A stretch of DNA of 64,000 nucleotides, taken from contig NC_090989.1 of assembly GCF_041146395.1 (NCBI RefSeq), positions 253,570,843-253,634,842 on the forward strand, in the 5' to 3' direction. The notes beneath the pieces are model-generated. The model was not told the DNA's origin, made no database searches, and worked only from the letters and a program-made list of their open reading frames with translations. The translations under genes were made by a program, and so were the position numbers. This DNA is from Eulemur rufifrons. Its lineage: Eukaryota; Chordata; Mammalia; Primates; Lemuridae. This document shows positions 1-12,469 of the stretch, piece by piece (the first letter of the stretch is position 1; each line of letters starts with the position of its first letter).

Positions 1-3000
1 TATTGACAGCAAGCATCCCCATACTAGGTTTCCTTTAGTTACTAGCATTTTCCTTATAACCTTTTTTTAGCAATGAAATGTGTGAAGACCCCAATCTATA
101 CTAAAGGGGCATAACTTATTACATGATTCTGAGGTCTAAGGAAAATCTTGGGGAGAAAATATGTTTTAAAATACATCAAATTGAAAGAGAAAAAAAATGA
201 AACTGTTCTTTTAACAAATATCTTTAAAAGTGAAAGGGACTACTCCAATAAACCTGTATCTCAGAAAAAAAATTTAATCATAAATCTAATTCAAGGGCTA
301 AGGACTTTTAAAATTTTTTCCTGTGCAGAGTACTGAGAAGAAAAACCCAACCACTGCCTTGTTAAAAAGCCTTCCTTTAAGAAGGTAAGGCTGACATGCA
401 GACTTGACCATTGTACCTGCTCGGAGCACACAAAAGAAATGTGTCATAGGATCTTCTACACACAGCACACTCCACTCCACTGCATCAGATTTGTTATAAA
501 GGAGTTTCCCTGGAATTTCTGGAGTGCTTTACAATTGACAAACAGCTTTAATTTGGTTCCGGGGAAATAAAGAAGCCAAAGAAATCTTCGAGTCCCAGGT
601 TTTACAAGGACCCTGGGATAGATTTTAAGGAAATGAAGTGTGGGAAAGTGCCTCCTCCACCTACATGCTCCCTTTTCTTACATCGGGGTCCATCTGGAAG
701 GAAACAGGGACCCAAGGAAAATGAAGATCAAGTAACCTCTAGTGAACATAGAGTGATCCAATGTAGCAACATCATTGACCTTACAGCTATTAATCAGCCA
801 CTAACTGACATTGCTGAGGACTGGAACCAAAAGCCAAGTTCAAGCATGTTCTGATGCTGCTGGCGGCTAAGAGGCCAAGGAAGGGGAAACTTCCTCCTAA
901 ACCAGGACTGGGCTGGGACTGGACTGTTCAAAGGATGCCAAGGCATGTCAGAGGTCACACGCACAAATACACAACAACTCTAAGACATTAAATAGCTGCC
1001 TCATCTTGGCTGTTTCTCCCAGTACTCAGCTACTACTCAGGTTCATGAACAACATATGATACGGAGCAGTCAGAAACAATAGAACATAAATTTCCTAAAA
1101 CCTGTCCAAGCAATCCACTGAAGTTTCCCATGAATATTTCCCAAAATTTCTAAGATCAGGCTTATTTCAAGGAAAAACATAAATTTATAGATAACTGCAA
1201 TACTTAGTTCAGTTCTAAGCTGAATTTCTCTCCAATTTTCAAAATGAGCTTTAATCAGTTTTGATTGTTCTAAAACACTCTAGACATAAGAAAAAGGAAA
1301 ATCATTCCAAACAAGATTTTGCAGTCAGGAACACAATTGTATAATTTACCTAAAACAGAAAGACTGCAGTCACCCTGGTCAAGAGCTTTGTTCTGGGGCT
1401 GGGAACATCTAATAAAAAAAAGTTATACAGATCTTTCAAGGGCAGACTGGATTTAAGTAAAAGAAAGTAAATTCAAAATTGTTATGAGCTCATCTGGGAG
1501 GACAGGGGAGAAAGAAAGCTAAGACACCTAGCGCACTTTTGATATATCCTGGGAACCCAGGTATCATGACCCATCTGCAGTAGCCTGTTCCCTCTATCAC
1601 TGCAGTTGAGACTTTCTGCCTAAAACACAGTTGGTAACTTTCAGAAGACTTAAATCCCAAAAGCAGTCCTACAGGATATTTATAAGCTTTGGGGGCTATT
1701 TTGCATCATAGGAAAAACCCCAAGGGTCTCCTAGAACCTGGTCTTTCTAGGTGGCAACAGACCCCAAACCCTCTATCCTTGACCACAAAGGCTGAGTGGC
1801 TAATGCTCTTCAGGAGACCGATCCACAGGTCCACAGCTGACACCAGACCCAGGGTGACCTCAGAGCCTCTTACCCACCGTAACTTCCTGGAAAGGGCCCC
1901 AAGCCCACTTGGCCCTCTCTGCCTTGGTCACAGTCCTACCCAACAGAGCTCTTTGAAGGTGATGGTGAGACGAATTACAACTGTGGTCTGAGGAAAGCCA
2001 CTTATACTGGGATTGGGAAGAAGTAAAGCCCAAAGTCTTAGAGAAGGGAGGCACAGGGAAAGAAAAGAGGAAAAAAGAGGTGTGTGGAGAAGGGTGCAAG
2101 GGTGGGAACTAAAGGAGACAGACAGCAAGGAGAGACTGCCTGGAAAGGAAGCAGCAGGCTAGGCAGGTAGAGGAGAAGAAAAAGGAATGGAGAAGCTAGA
2201 ATGGGCCAAGAAAAGAAAGGTGAATGTGGTGCACATCGAGAGGGAACAAGAAGAGAAAATGGAGGAAGCCCAGCAAGGGAGCTTCCAGAGGATAGGGGAC
2301 TCCTGTAGAGGGGATTTTTGTTTTCTGGGACCCCAGCTCCAGCCCTGCTTAGGTTCTCCTTGAAGAACCTAAGTCCCAGCCCCTACTTCCTGTGGACCTC
2401 AATTAGATCAGGGATCATCCCATGGAAGGATACCTGGAGAAGACTGGACTCAGCTACGCTTTTCAAGGCAAGCAGAATTTAGAGAGACTGACACAGAGAC
2501 AGTTGCAAACAAATCAGATGAAGACCAAGAAACAGACCCACAGATACATGGGAAACAGACCAGCCTCCACAGGGCAGACTGAGCAGGGTTTACTGGGGGA
2601 TGGGGAGAGAAAGATTGAATTGCAGATGCCCCTGGGGCCTTTGTGGCTCTGGTCCGGAAGGGGCTCTGATATGAACATGTTACCCACCAGGGGCCCTGCC
2701 CATACCCCAAAGACCATAGCTGGGCATAGGGTCTTGGGAGATGGCTCTTTGCTGACTCAGCCACAGATTGAACTCCAGGACCCACAGGATCATTGAAATT
2801 CCTCCTAGACACACCAGAGAAAAAGAATGAAGGGGCACACAAACATGCAAACAGGAGCACAGGGAAAGGGCAGGGATGAAATCTCCCTAATGGACTCTCC
2901 AATGGATAGACAGGTGTTGGCACACATGGACAGTCAGACCGTGGACACAGATATGGTTGGACTAGGCAGAGAGAGAGCTTTGCACATGTGTACTCACTTA

Positions 3001-5574
3001 CACAGTCCACTGCCCTCTCTCTGGAATCTGAGTCCCTCTCTCTCTGCCCTTCCATGAATCCTCGGAAGCATCATTTTTATGCCTTTGTCAGAAATTCTGG
3101 GAGACTCAAGAACCGGCCATGGCTTTGCCCATGTGAACTTCCTATTAATCCTTTTATCTCTCTAACCTCAGTATCATATTCTGTAAAATGGGTATAGCTA
3201 AAGATTTAGGCAACACTCAGGTAGGATACTGGCTACAAAAGTGCTTTATAACTCATAAAGATACCTAGGGGAGGGAAACATCTCAGGAGGGGGGCAGGAG
3301 GACATGGTGCTGATAAGAGATGAGCCTTGACTAGGGAGTGGGGGCACCTCAGAACCCAGAAGCCCATTTCTTGGCAGTGCCTGCCCCTCCCCACAGAATC
3401 TGTCCTGCTTTGAAGCGGTTGGGAGGGAGTAGAGAAGGGGAGAGGTGACAGGAAAAAACTGACCAGGGCTAGGAAAGATGAGGAGGTGGGACTTGGTCTG
3501 AGCCACTACTACCCCAGCCACCTCCCAGGATCTACTGTACCACCCACCTCCATTGCCAGCAAGTTGGGGCCCCCACAGCAGGCCTACATTATGCAAGCAA
3601 ACAGCTTTGGGCATCAGAACCAAGAGCACTTCCAGAAATGCCAAGGGCTCAGGGCTCTTACCAGCTCTGGAGCTAGGCTGCCTGGGGCCCAGCCCCCACT
3701 GTGCTGCCAGGGAGATTGAAAATGGGAGGGAGCACTTCCCAAGGAGGGAGCAGATTGAAGGCCTGGACAAGGAGGCACAGACATTAGCAGTTGGCTAACC
3801 TGCACCTGGAAGGAGCTGCCTTCTCCACGCTGAGGCACAGCCGGGAGACCTCTGGGTCTGATGCTATCTCCCCAAGGGCCAGGGCATGACCTCTGGGCTG
3901 CGGAGGTCTGGGCAGAAGGAGGCAGTGAGAGCTGGTGGATTCCTGCTGGTGAGGAAAGAAGTGCAGGGGCTGCTTCTCACCATCTTATCTTCCCAATCAC
4001 TCCTTGGCTGAACCAAGGGCTTGCCCACCTCTCAGAGTATTGCCCCAATTTGTTTGTTTGGGGGCATGCTCCACAAGATCAGAGCCTCCCCAGAGCCGGG
4101 CTGTAGTCTAGCAGGAAAAGGCTGCGGAGGGTGCTGGGGTCACCATGAACTGGAAACCGTTTGGGCACAGGCTCCAAATGGTGAGGAATCGTTTGGGCTG
4201 GGACCAGAGCAAGTGGCTTTTCTGCACAAATCTCCCCATCGCTTTGGTGGATTACTTCGGACTCGGGAAATTGACACAAAGAGAACCTGACCTGCCCGCA
4301 GCCTGCCCGGCTGCCTAGAGCAGCCTTTCTCTGCTTGCCGGGCCATTCAGCCCTCCGTGGCAGACACTGACATACTCGCCGGGAAGCTTGCCTTCTCTCC
4401 AGCCGGGTCTCTGCAGGCTTTGTTAAATAGGGGACCCATGGCTGGGGAAGCTGGATCCCGGGCTGCCCAGTGGAAACCAGGTTTGGGGAGGGCTCCCAGC
4501 TCCGGAGCAACTCCCTGACCTGCAGCCCGCAGGGAATCGAGCGGGTCACCCGACCGGAGGCTGCCAAAGCCTGGCGCCTTCCTCCAGTCCGGCTCTGCAG
4601 CGAGCAGAAGGGAAACGCGATTCGTTCCACTTGGAATTTCCTTGAAATCTCCGAATCTAATCCGGCGTTAACTCACCGTGAGGGGAGTGCTCATCTCACG
4701 GGAGGCTGTACTAATGGGTGAACTGGCAGGATCCCCGCGGGTCAGGCAGCCGGGTGGGCCTTGCCCGCGCCCGAAATGACCCTTCCCGTCTCCTACACGC
4801 GCGGCGTCTTTCAGAAGCCGGGGGCGCCTGTGTGGTGACTAATTGGCTTCTTCCTTCTTTCTTTCTTTCCTTTTTTTTTTTTTTTTTTAGGGGAGAAGCC
4901 ATGACGAGGCAGGCGTCCTGCAGAGAAGGACCCGGTGGGGTCTTTAAGGGTCTCTGTATGAACTGGCCGGCTCCTAATCAGAAGCTTAACTCAGGGACCG
5001 CTACTTCGTTGATTTTTCAAATCCCCCTCCTCAACTCCAAGACGCCTTTCGAGCCCTGGACCCAGTGTCCTCGCTTAGCACTCAGCCTCTTCCTCCACAC
5101 ATACAGGCACTGGCCAGGGCCTCACTTTCCCTCAAAGCGCCAGTCTTGATCAGTCCCCGTGGCTAAAATAAAAGGCGCCATCGGGGTTGGGGCGTGGGGC
5201 GCTGTCTGAGACTCAGCCTGACCTCTCCCTGCAACTTCGTGCCCTCCAACTGGCCCTGCCCGGAACCCTCTACGGGTGCAAGCCAGGCTTCTCCGAACGC
5301 GCTGAAATGTCGCTGCCAGAGACCCTGAGAGGCTGCAGCTCGCAGCCTACAATACGCGTTGCCGGAGGCGGGATTCCCGGACCAGGTGCTCTGGCCTGGG
5401 TGGCCAAGCGCGTTGTTCCACGTTCCCTGCCTGGGAGCCCTGCACTTTGCAAAGTTTGCTGAGAGGCTACAGAGGTCCGGGGGTCCCCCCGGCCTTGGTA
5501 CCTGCCCCACGGTCCGGCACCCCCAACCCGGTCCCGGCCGGAGAGTGAGAGAAGCGAGCTCGCCGCCTACTTAC
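1..5574 (-). other. PAX5: PAX5 intron 1 (3' part within window)
   Basis: No exon is recognised. I looked for the exon 2 paired-domain sequence on the minus strand and did not see it. 1-1,500 is AT-rich unique sequence; 2,000-3,200 is purine/pyrimidine-biased. A MIR remnant lies at 3,130-3,240 and a T-tract at 4,869-4,889. CG content rises from about 4,500 toward the exon 1B island. No Alu occurs. Confidence 0.75.
3130..3240 (+). repeat. MIR SINE remnant
   Basis: Contains the core-region words 'cctcagtatcatattctgta' and 'aaatgggtat', as in the MIR consensus, followed by a degraded tail. Confidence 0.5.
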
Positions 5575-5617
5575 TATGCATGGATGCAAACGGGTCGTGC
5601 TTACAGTGTATTTCCAT
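5575..5617 (-). CDS. PAX5: PAX5 alternative first coding exon 1B
   Basis: Read on the minus strand, the ATG at 5617 opens a 14-codon peptide, MEIHCKHDPFASMH, plus one extra base (A). It is followed by the donor GTAAGTAGG at 5574-5566. The peptide matches the exon 1B N-terminus known for PAX5 and resembles the start of the paralogue PAX2. Joining the last base A to an exon 2 that begins GA would give Arg. The exon lies in a CpG island with no TATA box, as expected for the downstream promoter. The start context has C at -3 and G at +4, so it is only moderate. The 5' end of the exon cannot be fixed from sequence alone. Confidence 0.95.
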
Positions 5618-6783
5618 CGGGGCGCTCCAGACTGCAGGCCGGCCCACGCCGCCGCCTCCCGGCGCCAAGGGGCTGCCCAGGGCGGCTAGGGAGCCGCGCC
5701 ACCAGGCCGGGCACCGTACTAGCTGGGCTCAGAAATCACTGCTGGAGCTTCAGGGTCTCTCTCAGAGTCTCCCAGCTGGAGACCGCCGGGAGCTGCGCAG
5801 AGAGGCGGGAAACGGCGCTAGCGCAGTCCAGCGGGGAGCCGTCGCCCGGCGCCCAACTCTGGCTGGCTTCGCTCCCTGGCTGGCTCAAGCGGCGGCTCCG
5901 GGCCCAGCCCAGGGTAGCTGAGGCCAAGGCGCCCGCGGCTTCGGGGGCATAGCGTAGGGACCCGCCTCCAGGACCGCTAGGATCCCCAGCTCCTGTTAGG
6001 AGCGCCTCTGAGGACGCCACCGGAACACACGGCCCTTGGCTTCACTCAGGGGGCAGCGAGACCGGGATCTGCCAGGCTGGTTCCGCGGCCTCGCTGCCTC
6101 CAGAGTCCCTCCTCGACCCCTCGGGCTCCGCCAGATCCTTTCTCTTTCTGCTTCTCTGAGTCTCTGTGGCTCGGACTTGCCCACTCAGCCTCTCTCCGAC
6201 TGGCTTTCCGACGTCTGGGACGAAGTTGCAAAGAACTTCCTCTCCGGCAGCGCAGGGGTCCTAGCGGGTTCGGAGATGCTTCCGCCACTGACGTTGGGGC
6301 CGAGACTCCGGAGTCGCCAGGAGCTGGCAGCCCTCAAAACCCGGGACGCGCTGCCTTCAAAGTTCCCGCGGCCCCCGCTGCTTCCCCATCTCTAGGACCA
6401 GGAATGGGGACAACAGCAACCGGCTCCTCCTCGCCAGGGTATCTGCCTCACGCCTACCAACTCTTCGAGTCCCGCTGCCCTCCCTCGGCCGTCTGGTTCG
6501 ACTGTCTTTCAGCTGCCTCTTCCGGGACGGCCGCCGCGCCTGCCCCAGGCGTGGAGCGAGGCACTGAGGAGAGAGTGGAGGGTCCCCGCCACTAAGGCCG
6601 CCGGGGCTTCCGGGGCTGAGACGGAGACGCTGCCGGCTTTGACTGCCCGCCCTGCTACTGCCGCCGCCGCCGGCGCTAGCCCTCCGCCTGCTCGGCGCGC
6701 ACAGTGCGCCACCGCGCCGCCCCGGAGCCGCTTTCAGGACCCGCTGCGTGTGGACAGCGCCGCCCGGGGCTCAGCCTCCCTCC

Positions 6784-6953
6784 GGGCGGGGGCGGGGGCG
6801 GGGCGGGGGCTAACATGCCAATCACGCTCCATCAAGCCAATCAGAACGGCGGTAGCCGGCCCTGGCCCGAAACACCGCCCCATTGGCTAAGCAACCCACG
6901 GGCTCCGCCTGATTAGCGGACACCTGGGCAATGGGAGAGAATAGGGGGCGGGG
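6784..6953. promoter_or_regulatory. GC-box, G-run and CCAAT-box cluster upstream of exon 1B
   Basis: A plus-strand G-run block (6,784-6,809, several GGGCGGGG units, able to form a G-quadruplex) is followed by CCAAT at 6,818 and 6,837, an inverted CCAAT (ATTGG) at 6,882, an E-box CACCTG at 6,921 and a GC box at 6,944-6,953. Such spaced CCAAT boxes are typical NF-Y sites of CpG-island promoters. It lies 1.2-1.3 kb upstream of the exon 1B ATG. It may drive a longer exon 1B leader or an antisense transcript. Confidence 0.6.
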
Positions 6954-8924
6954 CCCAGGCGGCGGCGCCACGTTCATTGACAAACGCGCTGGGTGAAGGC
7001 CTAGTGGATGGAGGATGTGCGGAGGGGGAAGTGGGCCCACGCAGTGCCTGGAGGGTCCCGCGGGTCCCACGGGGGCTCGACCTCCCCGCCGCGGCGTTGG
7101 GATCCTGGGACGCCCTGAGGGATTGCGGCCAGTCGAGGCAGGAGTGAGGGGTGAGAGTAGAGGAATATTCTCCAGAAAAAAACAAAAAATCAAACAAACA
7201 AAAAAACAATGTATGTTGGAGAAAGACAAGGAGCGCAGTAGAGATCTCGTGATGGACTCGGAGTGTGCGTATCTGCCCATTCTGACCTCACTTAACCTCA
7301 TCTGTAAAATGGGCAGAGTTGGGTTAACTAGTCTTGGATGAAGGCTCCTTCCACAGAAGTATTTAATAATTTTTATCAAGCACCTGTTAAATCACTGCCG
7401 CCTCCTCCTTGTCCATCCTCTTCCCTCACTCCTCCTTCACGTCCCCAGTTCTGCGTAAACCAAAGGCAGAAATGTTGGGGGGAGGCGGGAGGAACATCTC
7501 TCACCTCTTTAAAGCTTGTAACCAGAGCGCTCCGTGGGGAGGGGCTGAGGCTTTGGACCAGGTTGCCCAAGCACAAAGCGGCAGGCCCTTTTTCCAGCCT
7601 CAGACCAGGAGCTGCCAGGCGCTTTGGGGGCTGCTGATGAGAGCAGCTGAAAGTTTCTGTCGGCAGGAGCAATTCCGCATCCGGTGCGAGGACTCTTGGG
7701 AACCAAATGAACTAGCTGAGTGGCTTCCAGTGCTAATGAGGGTCCCAGGAGCGGGCGGGTGGGTGCACGGGCGTATTGTATCTGCAAAGGTCCAGCAAAG
7801 CTGCGCCAGGCACCCTACAATGATGCAGCTTCCAGCTGTCAGGAAAATCCGACCTTCCTCTTCTAAGGAAGTCCCTGTTGCTATTGAGACAAAATGGATG
7901 GATTCCTAGCAGAATTCTCCTGACCCAAAAGGACTTTGACCAGCGAGTCTCAGTTTCTCGGGGCTGTAAGTCCCTGGGACCACAGTCAAAGGAACTGGAC
8001 CTTGAGAAGGAAGCCATTCTTCACCTGGGAGGCTACAGTTCTGAGAGCCTTACGGTGTGCCAGGGCCAAGCCCTGGTACCAGACACTGAGGATTCCCCTG
8101 CCGCAGCGGCTCCTGGGACTGATGCGAAAACTCACCTTTGGAATTCATAAGTGATGATCCTTTGATATTAAATATAAATCCACCAAAACAAGGGCTCTGA
8201 GATGCCTGCTCCAAGACTGGGCTTGTAAGGAGGACATAGCACAGGCTGATCCTGGGAGAATTCCTGGATCATCCTCTCTCTTCATTCTCTGCCTCAGTTT
8301 CCCCTCCTCTCCTTTCTCTCAACCCCTACTCCACTTCTGACACCCCTACACTGGATCGGCCCTTGGACCCACCTTCTGTTCTAGTCCCAAAACCAGCTGC
8401 CCCTGACCGGTAGACAAGTTTCCGGCGCTGACACCCGTCCCCACCCCCACCAGGGCACAGCTGCAGAAAACGGCCCCAGGCGGGCCTCCCGGGACCCGCG
8501 AAGCTGCGGTGTGCGCAGGGCTGGGGTGACGGCGTTCTCTCTCCTTTGTCTGGAACCCTGCCAGTCCAGATCTTCGCCCCCCTACCCCACTCCACCCCTA
8601 CCTTGGGGCAGGAAGACCGCAATAGTAGAGAGGGACCGCGGTGGATTAAGGGTTCCCAAATTCACTTCACCCAGTGGAGCCCAGTGGATCTGAAATGACT
8701 AGAATTCAGAGTCCCAGCCCAGACTAGACGTGGCAGCTCTGCCTACCTACTAGAGAGGCGGAACGGTTTGTTGTTTGTTTGTTTGTGTGTTTCATTCCTA
8801 ATAATTGCATTATAAGAGGCCGAAGGATTTGGATACCCTGAGAGTGGCAGCCAGTGACACCTCCACTCCCAGCTCTGCAGGTTTGTAGGCTGGGGCCTAC
8901 AAACTCAGACACTAGAGTCTTAGA

Positions 8925-9030
8925 GCTAAAAGGGCCCTGAGGCTATGCTTTCCCCATTTTGCAAGGGCCGAATCTGAGGCCCAGAGGCGAGATGAGACTT
9001 GTCCAAAGTCACACAGTAAGTCTCGGGTAG
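8925..9030 (-). repeat. MIR-family remnant
   Basis: 'gaggcccagaggcgagatga' followed by 'caaagtcacacagtaagt' is the inverted MIR core. Confidence 0.6.
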
Positions 9031-9507
9031 AAGAAAGGCTGTGAGCCAGAAACCTCTTTCTCAAAAGCGCCTCTCCATAGCCACTCTCGGGATGGCAGGG
9101 CATTGGGGGGGGGGGGGGAGAGGGATGCTGCCAAATCAAAGAACCCGGTTAGTATATGCCTGCACAAGCCAGTTTTTCTTCCGACACCCGTGCTGTTTAG
9201 CTAGAATCCCCGGGGCATTGCTGAGGTGGGATGGAACCGCAGATATTACCCGAACAGGAGTCGCTTGGATACCCCAATCCATACAGTAGGTATTTGGTTT
9301 GGGGACAGTGTTCTGCTGCGTGGCGCACACAGGGCCAGCCTTACCTGAGCACCAAGAGCAGTCCCCCTCCCGCACACCCTGGTGCTGCGGGCAGAGGGAG
9401 TTTCCCTCTGAGTGGGGGTTGTTCACCACTGCCTAAAGGGTCCAGTCCCCAAGAACTTCCAATCCCCAAAGGCACGACCAGATCTGATATCTTGGCCACC
9501 TAGCCCA

Positions 9508-9600
9508 GCCTTACAGGCCACCAAACAGCGGCTCAGAGAGGTTATGTGACTAGCCCAAGACTGCACAGCTATCGCACCTCAGTCCTGCCTCGGAACAACC
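9508..9600 (-). repeat. MIR-family remnant
   Basis: 'ggctcagagaggttatgtga' then 'actgcacagcta' matches the inverted MIR core. Confidence 0.6.
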
Positions 9601-11187
9601 GCGAGTCGCAGTCTGGGCTCCGGAGAGCCTAGCAGGAAGCTGATCTTGACGCCGCCCTGAATGCGGTCCAGCATTGCTGTGCGCTACAGTAGCGTGGTTT
9701 CTTTCTCCCAGTAGCAGGGCTTTGGGCCGGACCTTGTGCTAGATACTGGGGGCTGAAGACCAGGAAAGGAAACCATATGGCAAGGAACTGATTTATGTAA
9801 ATCGAATTGCCTTTGAAAGTTTTGCTATTGAAAGAAAGCCCATTGAGAATAATGTTTGAGAAACCAAAACACCTGAGAGCGTCCACTTCAGTATTTGTCC
9901 AGAGACCTCCCTTCACTGGGGACACACACCTCTCCCTGCTTCCCCTCTCTCACCTCCCAGCGCACAGTGCTACTGCAGCATCAGGATAGGATGTTGGGGC
10001 TGCTATAGAACTCAGGGGCCTGAGATTGACTCCCAAAGCCCAAATCCAGCCCCTTTCCCTGCTCTTGCTTCGGGCAAAGTGAGGCCTATAGGGTTCAGAC
10101 TGGTTGCTCACTTCAGGGAAGATCAGAGATGCAGCAGCCATCTCTGTCCTAACCCAGTGGGCTCTTGCTAACCCTCATTTGAAGAAGAAAAAAAAAATGT
10201 ATCAGAGGAAAAGCAACTAATTGACCTGAGATTACACAGCAAGTCGGAGCACAGGGGATTCCTGCATGATTCCTGCACCTGGATCAGGAATCTGTTGGCA
10301 GGAGTTGTTGAAGAGGTTGGGGGTTGGGGAGGAGAATTTAACCAGGTTTTTCAAGAACTGTGTAAACATCCTTAATAAGAGTTTTGTTGTTGGTTTTTTG
10401 TTGTTGTTGGTTTTGTTTTTGTTTTTGTTTTTTTTTTTCCCCAGCACCCTGGGATTAACTCCCTCTCCCAAACACTTAAGATGTGCAGCTCCTTCTCCTA
10501 GGGCATCTGCTTCTCCCTGTGTCTAATGCTGAGAACAACCCCTGACTTCCCACCTCCTAAGGTTCTGTGAGATGAAGTTTTATGGGCAGGGGATTATTAC
10601 TATCAGTCCATTCTGGGCTCATTCCAGATTGGTAAGACTGGATGCCAATGCCCAGTGGGAAAGGGTTCAGCCTACCAAGGTCTTCCTGGCCTAGGGACTC
10701 AAGGGCTCCCATTGCAGGTAGTTTGCCCAATATTAGCTTTTCTCCATCCATTACTATTCCCTGCATAACTCTTTATGATCTCCTACAAGTCCCAGGACAT
10801 ACTCCCTCCCCATTATGCAGACAGAGAAACTGAGGTTTGGGGAAGGAATGGAATATAGTTCTGAAGGAAGAAAAGAGAGGTTTAGTGGCCCATGAAAGGC
10901 CTAGAAGTTGGGATAGGGAAGAAGCCCTCACAGAAACCGGACCTGGACCCCCCACTTTGAGTGCCAGTTTGGACAGCTTCTCAGCCCCCTTCTCTTCCCC
11001 AGTCCTGGCCCAAGCCAATACCTACAGGCAGAAGTGCAATGTCACCTGAGCTGTTGCCCTTTCCTGGGCAGGCAGCCCTCACCCCAACATTCCGGTGAGG
11101 AGGGGGCGTGGCTCTCTAGATTTCAAGCTCTGGCCAGCCTAGGGCTCCCCCACCCCACCCCAAACCCCACCCAGTCCAGCTGTGCTG

Positions 11188-11292
11188 AGGAATGAAATGC
11201 TTTATTGATTAAACGATTATTCAGGCGATTGAACTAATCAAAGAGCCCATCGACCGCCATGAATTACATTCTTTGTAGACAGCTTGTCAGGA
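11188..11292. promoter_or_regulatory. Candidate conserved regulatory element with homeodomain-like sites
   Basis: A sharply AT-rich, non-repetitive block sits inside GC-rich sequence. It contains TTGATTAAACGATTATT, an ATCAAAG (LEF/TCF-type) motif and a GAATTAC homeodomain-like site. The composition resembles developmental enhancers. It lies 1.7 kb inside the gene from exon 1A. A Pax2/homeodomain-regulated Pax5 midbrain-hindbrain enhancer is known in mouse, but whether this is that element cannot be decided here. Confidence 0.4.
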
Positions 11293-12469
11293 GAGGCAGC
11301 CCCTGTGCAGACCCTCTCCCCGGCCCTCACACACCTCCAACCCATTCCTAACACACACACAACCCCTAGTCCCAGGTGCAGGTCCCTCTGAGAGTCCCAT
11401 CTACTGAGGGACCCATTACCAGGGGAAAGAAGGGCCTTCTGGGATTGGGGATGAGAAGAAGGTGTTTCCAGACTCCTTTTTCTGAGCCCTCATCCTGGGA
11501 ATGCTCTTCCGGCTTCCGTGCCTCTTAGATCTCTGCCCTTACTTCTCTTCAGTCACAATTTCGGAAATACATCTACGCCCAAGAAGTTGTCCTGGGTTTG
11601 AGGTCTATGTTCACTTCTCTCTGCTCTTTGATCTGCATTTGGGGCTGGAGTAGAGGTGGGGCTCACATATGGCCCAGGGATGGGAGAAGGGGGTTTCTCA
11701 CCAGGGCCAGGAGTGTGTTTGAGTGGGAGTTAGCACAGTGGCCTAGGGAGTGAAACAGGCCTCCATACCTAACATGCCTCAGGGCAGACGGAGGCCTACT
11801 GCCCCTGCCACCTCCTCTCAGATATAAACACACCCTGCTACCCATTGCCTGGGCCTGTGGGAGGTACACCCAGCCCAGTGCCATATGTGACTGTGTGAAT
11901 ACAAGCAACAGAGATGAATGCCCAGACTGGGCACACACATCCACCCACTTGTGCTCTCCTCCATTGGAGCGGCACCCACAGGATAAAACCTGAGGACACA
12001 GTGTGTGTCTGTGTGTGCACACACACACACAAGTGTCAGAGGCTTGCCTAGGTAAAAGCAGGGTAGGCTGAGAGTCCCTAGAAATGTCACAACTAGCCTG
12101 TAGACTGCCTGCTCTCACCTGCAAGGTTGTGCCTGCCATAGACCTTTTTGTACAAATGGTAGGCTTGACAGACCAAGGCAGTGCACACTGCACCCTGATA
12201 GGTTACAGACCCTGAATTCACACCTTCACTCCTGGTTCCATCTCCCAACAGAATGGGACTTGGGCCTGACCATGCACATGCTTAGCACCACAGACCTCCA
12301 TAGGTCCCAGACCCATGTCTGTGCCTAGAGGCAGTCACCTTTGCAGTCATTGGTTTGTACATATTGGACAGCTGTTGACATCCAAAAATGGATAGGTCAA
12401 TGTTACCACTTCTTTCTCACTTCCAAAAACTTGGGATAGGACAGGTGAACACAGATCCTTAAGAACAGT

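Larger units (their letters stand above)
5150..7130. promoter_or_regulatory. CpG island around PAX5 exon 1B
   Basis: Dense CG dinucleotides extend from just downstream of exon 1B to about 1.5 kb upstream of it, without a TATA box. This fits the TATA-less PAX5 exon 1B promoter. The several long open frames here (for example 5,359-5,952 plus strand) overlap exon 1B antisense and show no known domain. Confidence 0.75.
7131..12469. other. PAX5: Interval between PAX5 exons 1B and 1A
   Basis: Non-coding for PAX5: it is intron 1 for the 1A transcript and upstream flank for 1B. It contains old MIR remnants near 7.3, 9.0, 9.5, 10.2 and 10.8 kb, a G14 run near 9,105-9,118, a GTTT repeat at 8,769-8,786, a candidate conserved element at 11.19 kb and a short CA run at 12,017-12,031. 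No convincing coding exon is seen on either strand. Confidence 0.65.

Noticed and set aside
2450..3055. 201-codon minus-strand open frame in PAX5 intron 1
   Set aside because: Composition follows a purine/pyrimidine-biased stretch, there is no domain or splice logic, and overlapping frames on the other strand are equally open.
1..5574. Search for PAX5 exon 2 (paired-domain start)
   Set aside because: The expected GHGGVNQLGG-coding sequence was not seen on the minus strand; it should lie outside the window.
5359..5952. 197-codon plus-strand frame over exon 1B
   Set aside because: Antisense to a recognised PAX5 exon in a CpG island, Pro/Arg/Gly-rich, no family resemblance.
12001..12032. GTGTGT followed by CACACA as a possible functional hairpin
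   Set aside because: A simple-repeat inversion of about 12 bp each side is common by chance in CA/TG-rich DNA; no other support.
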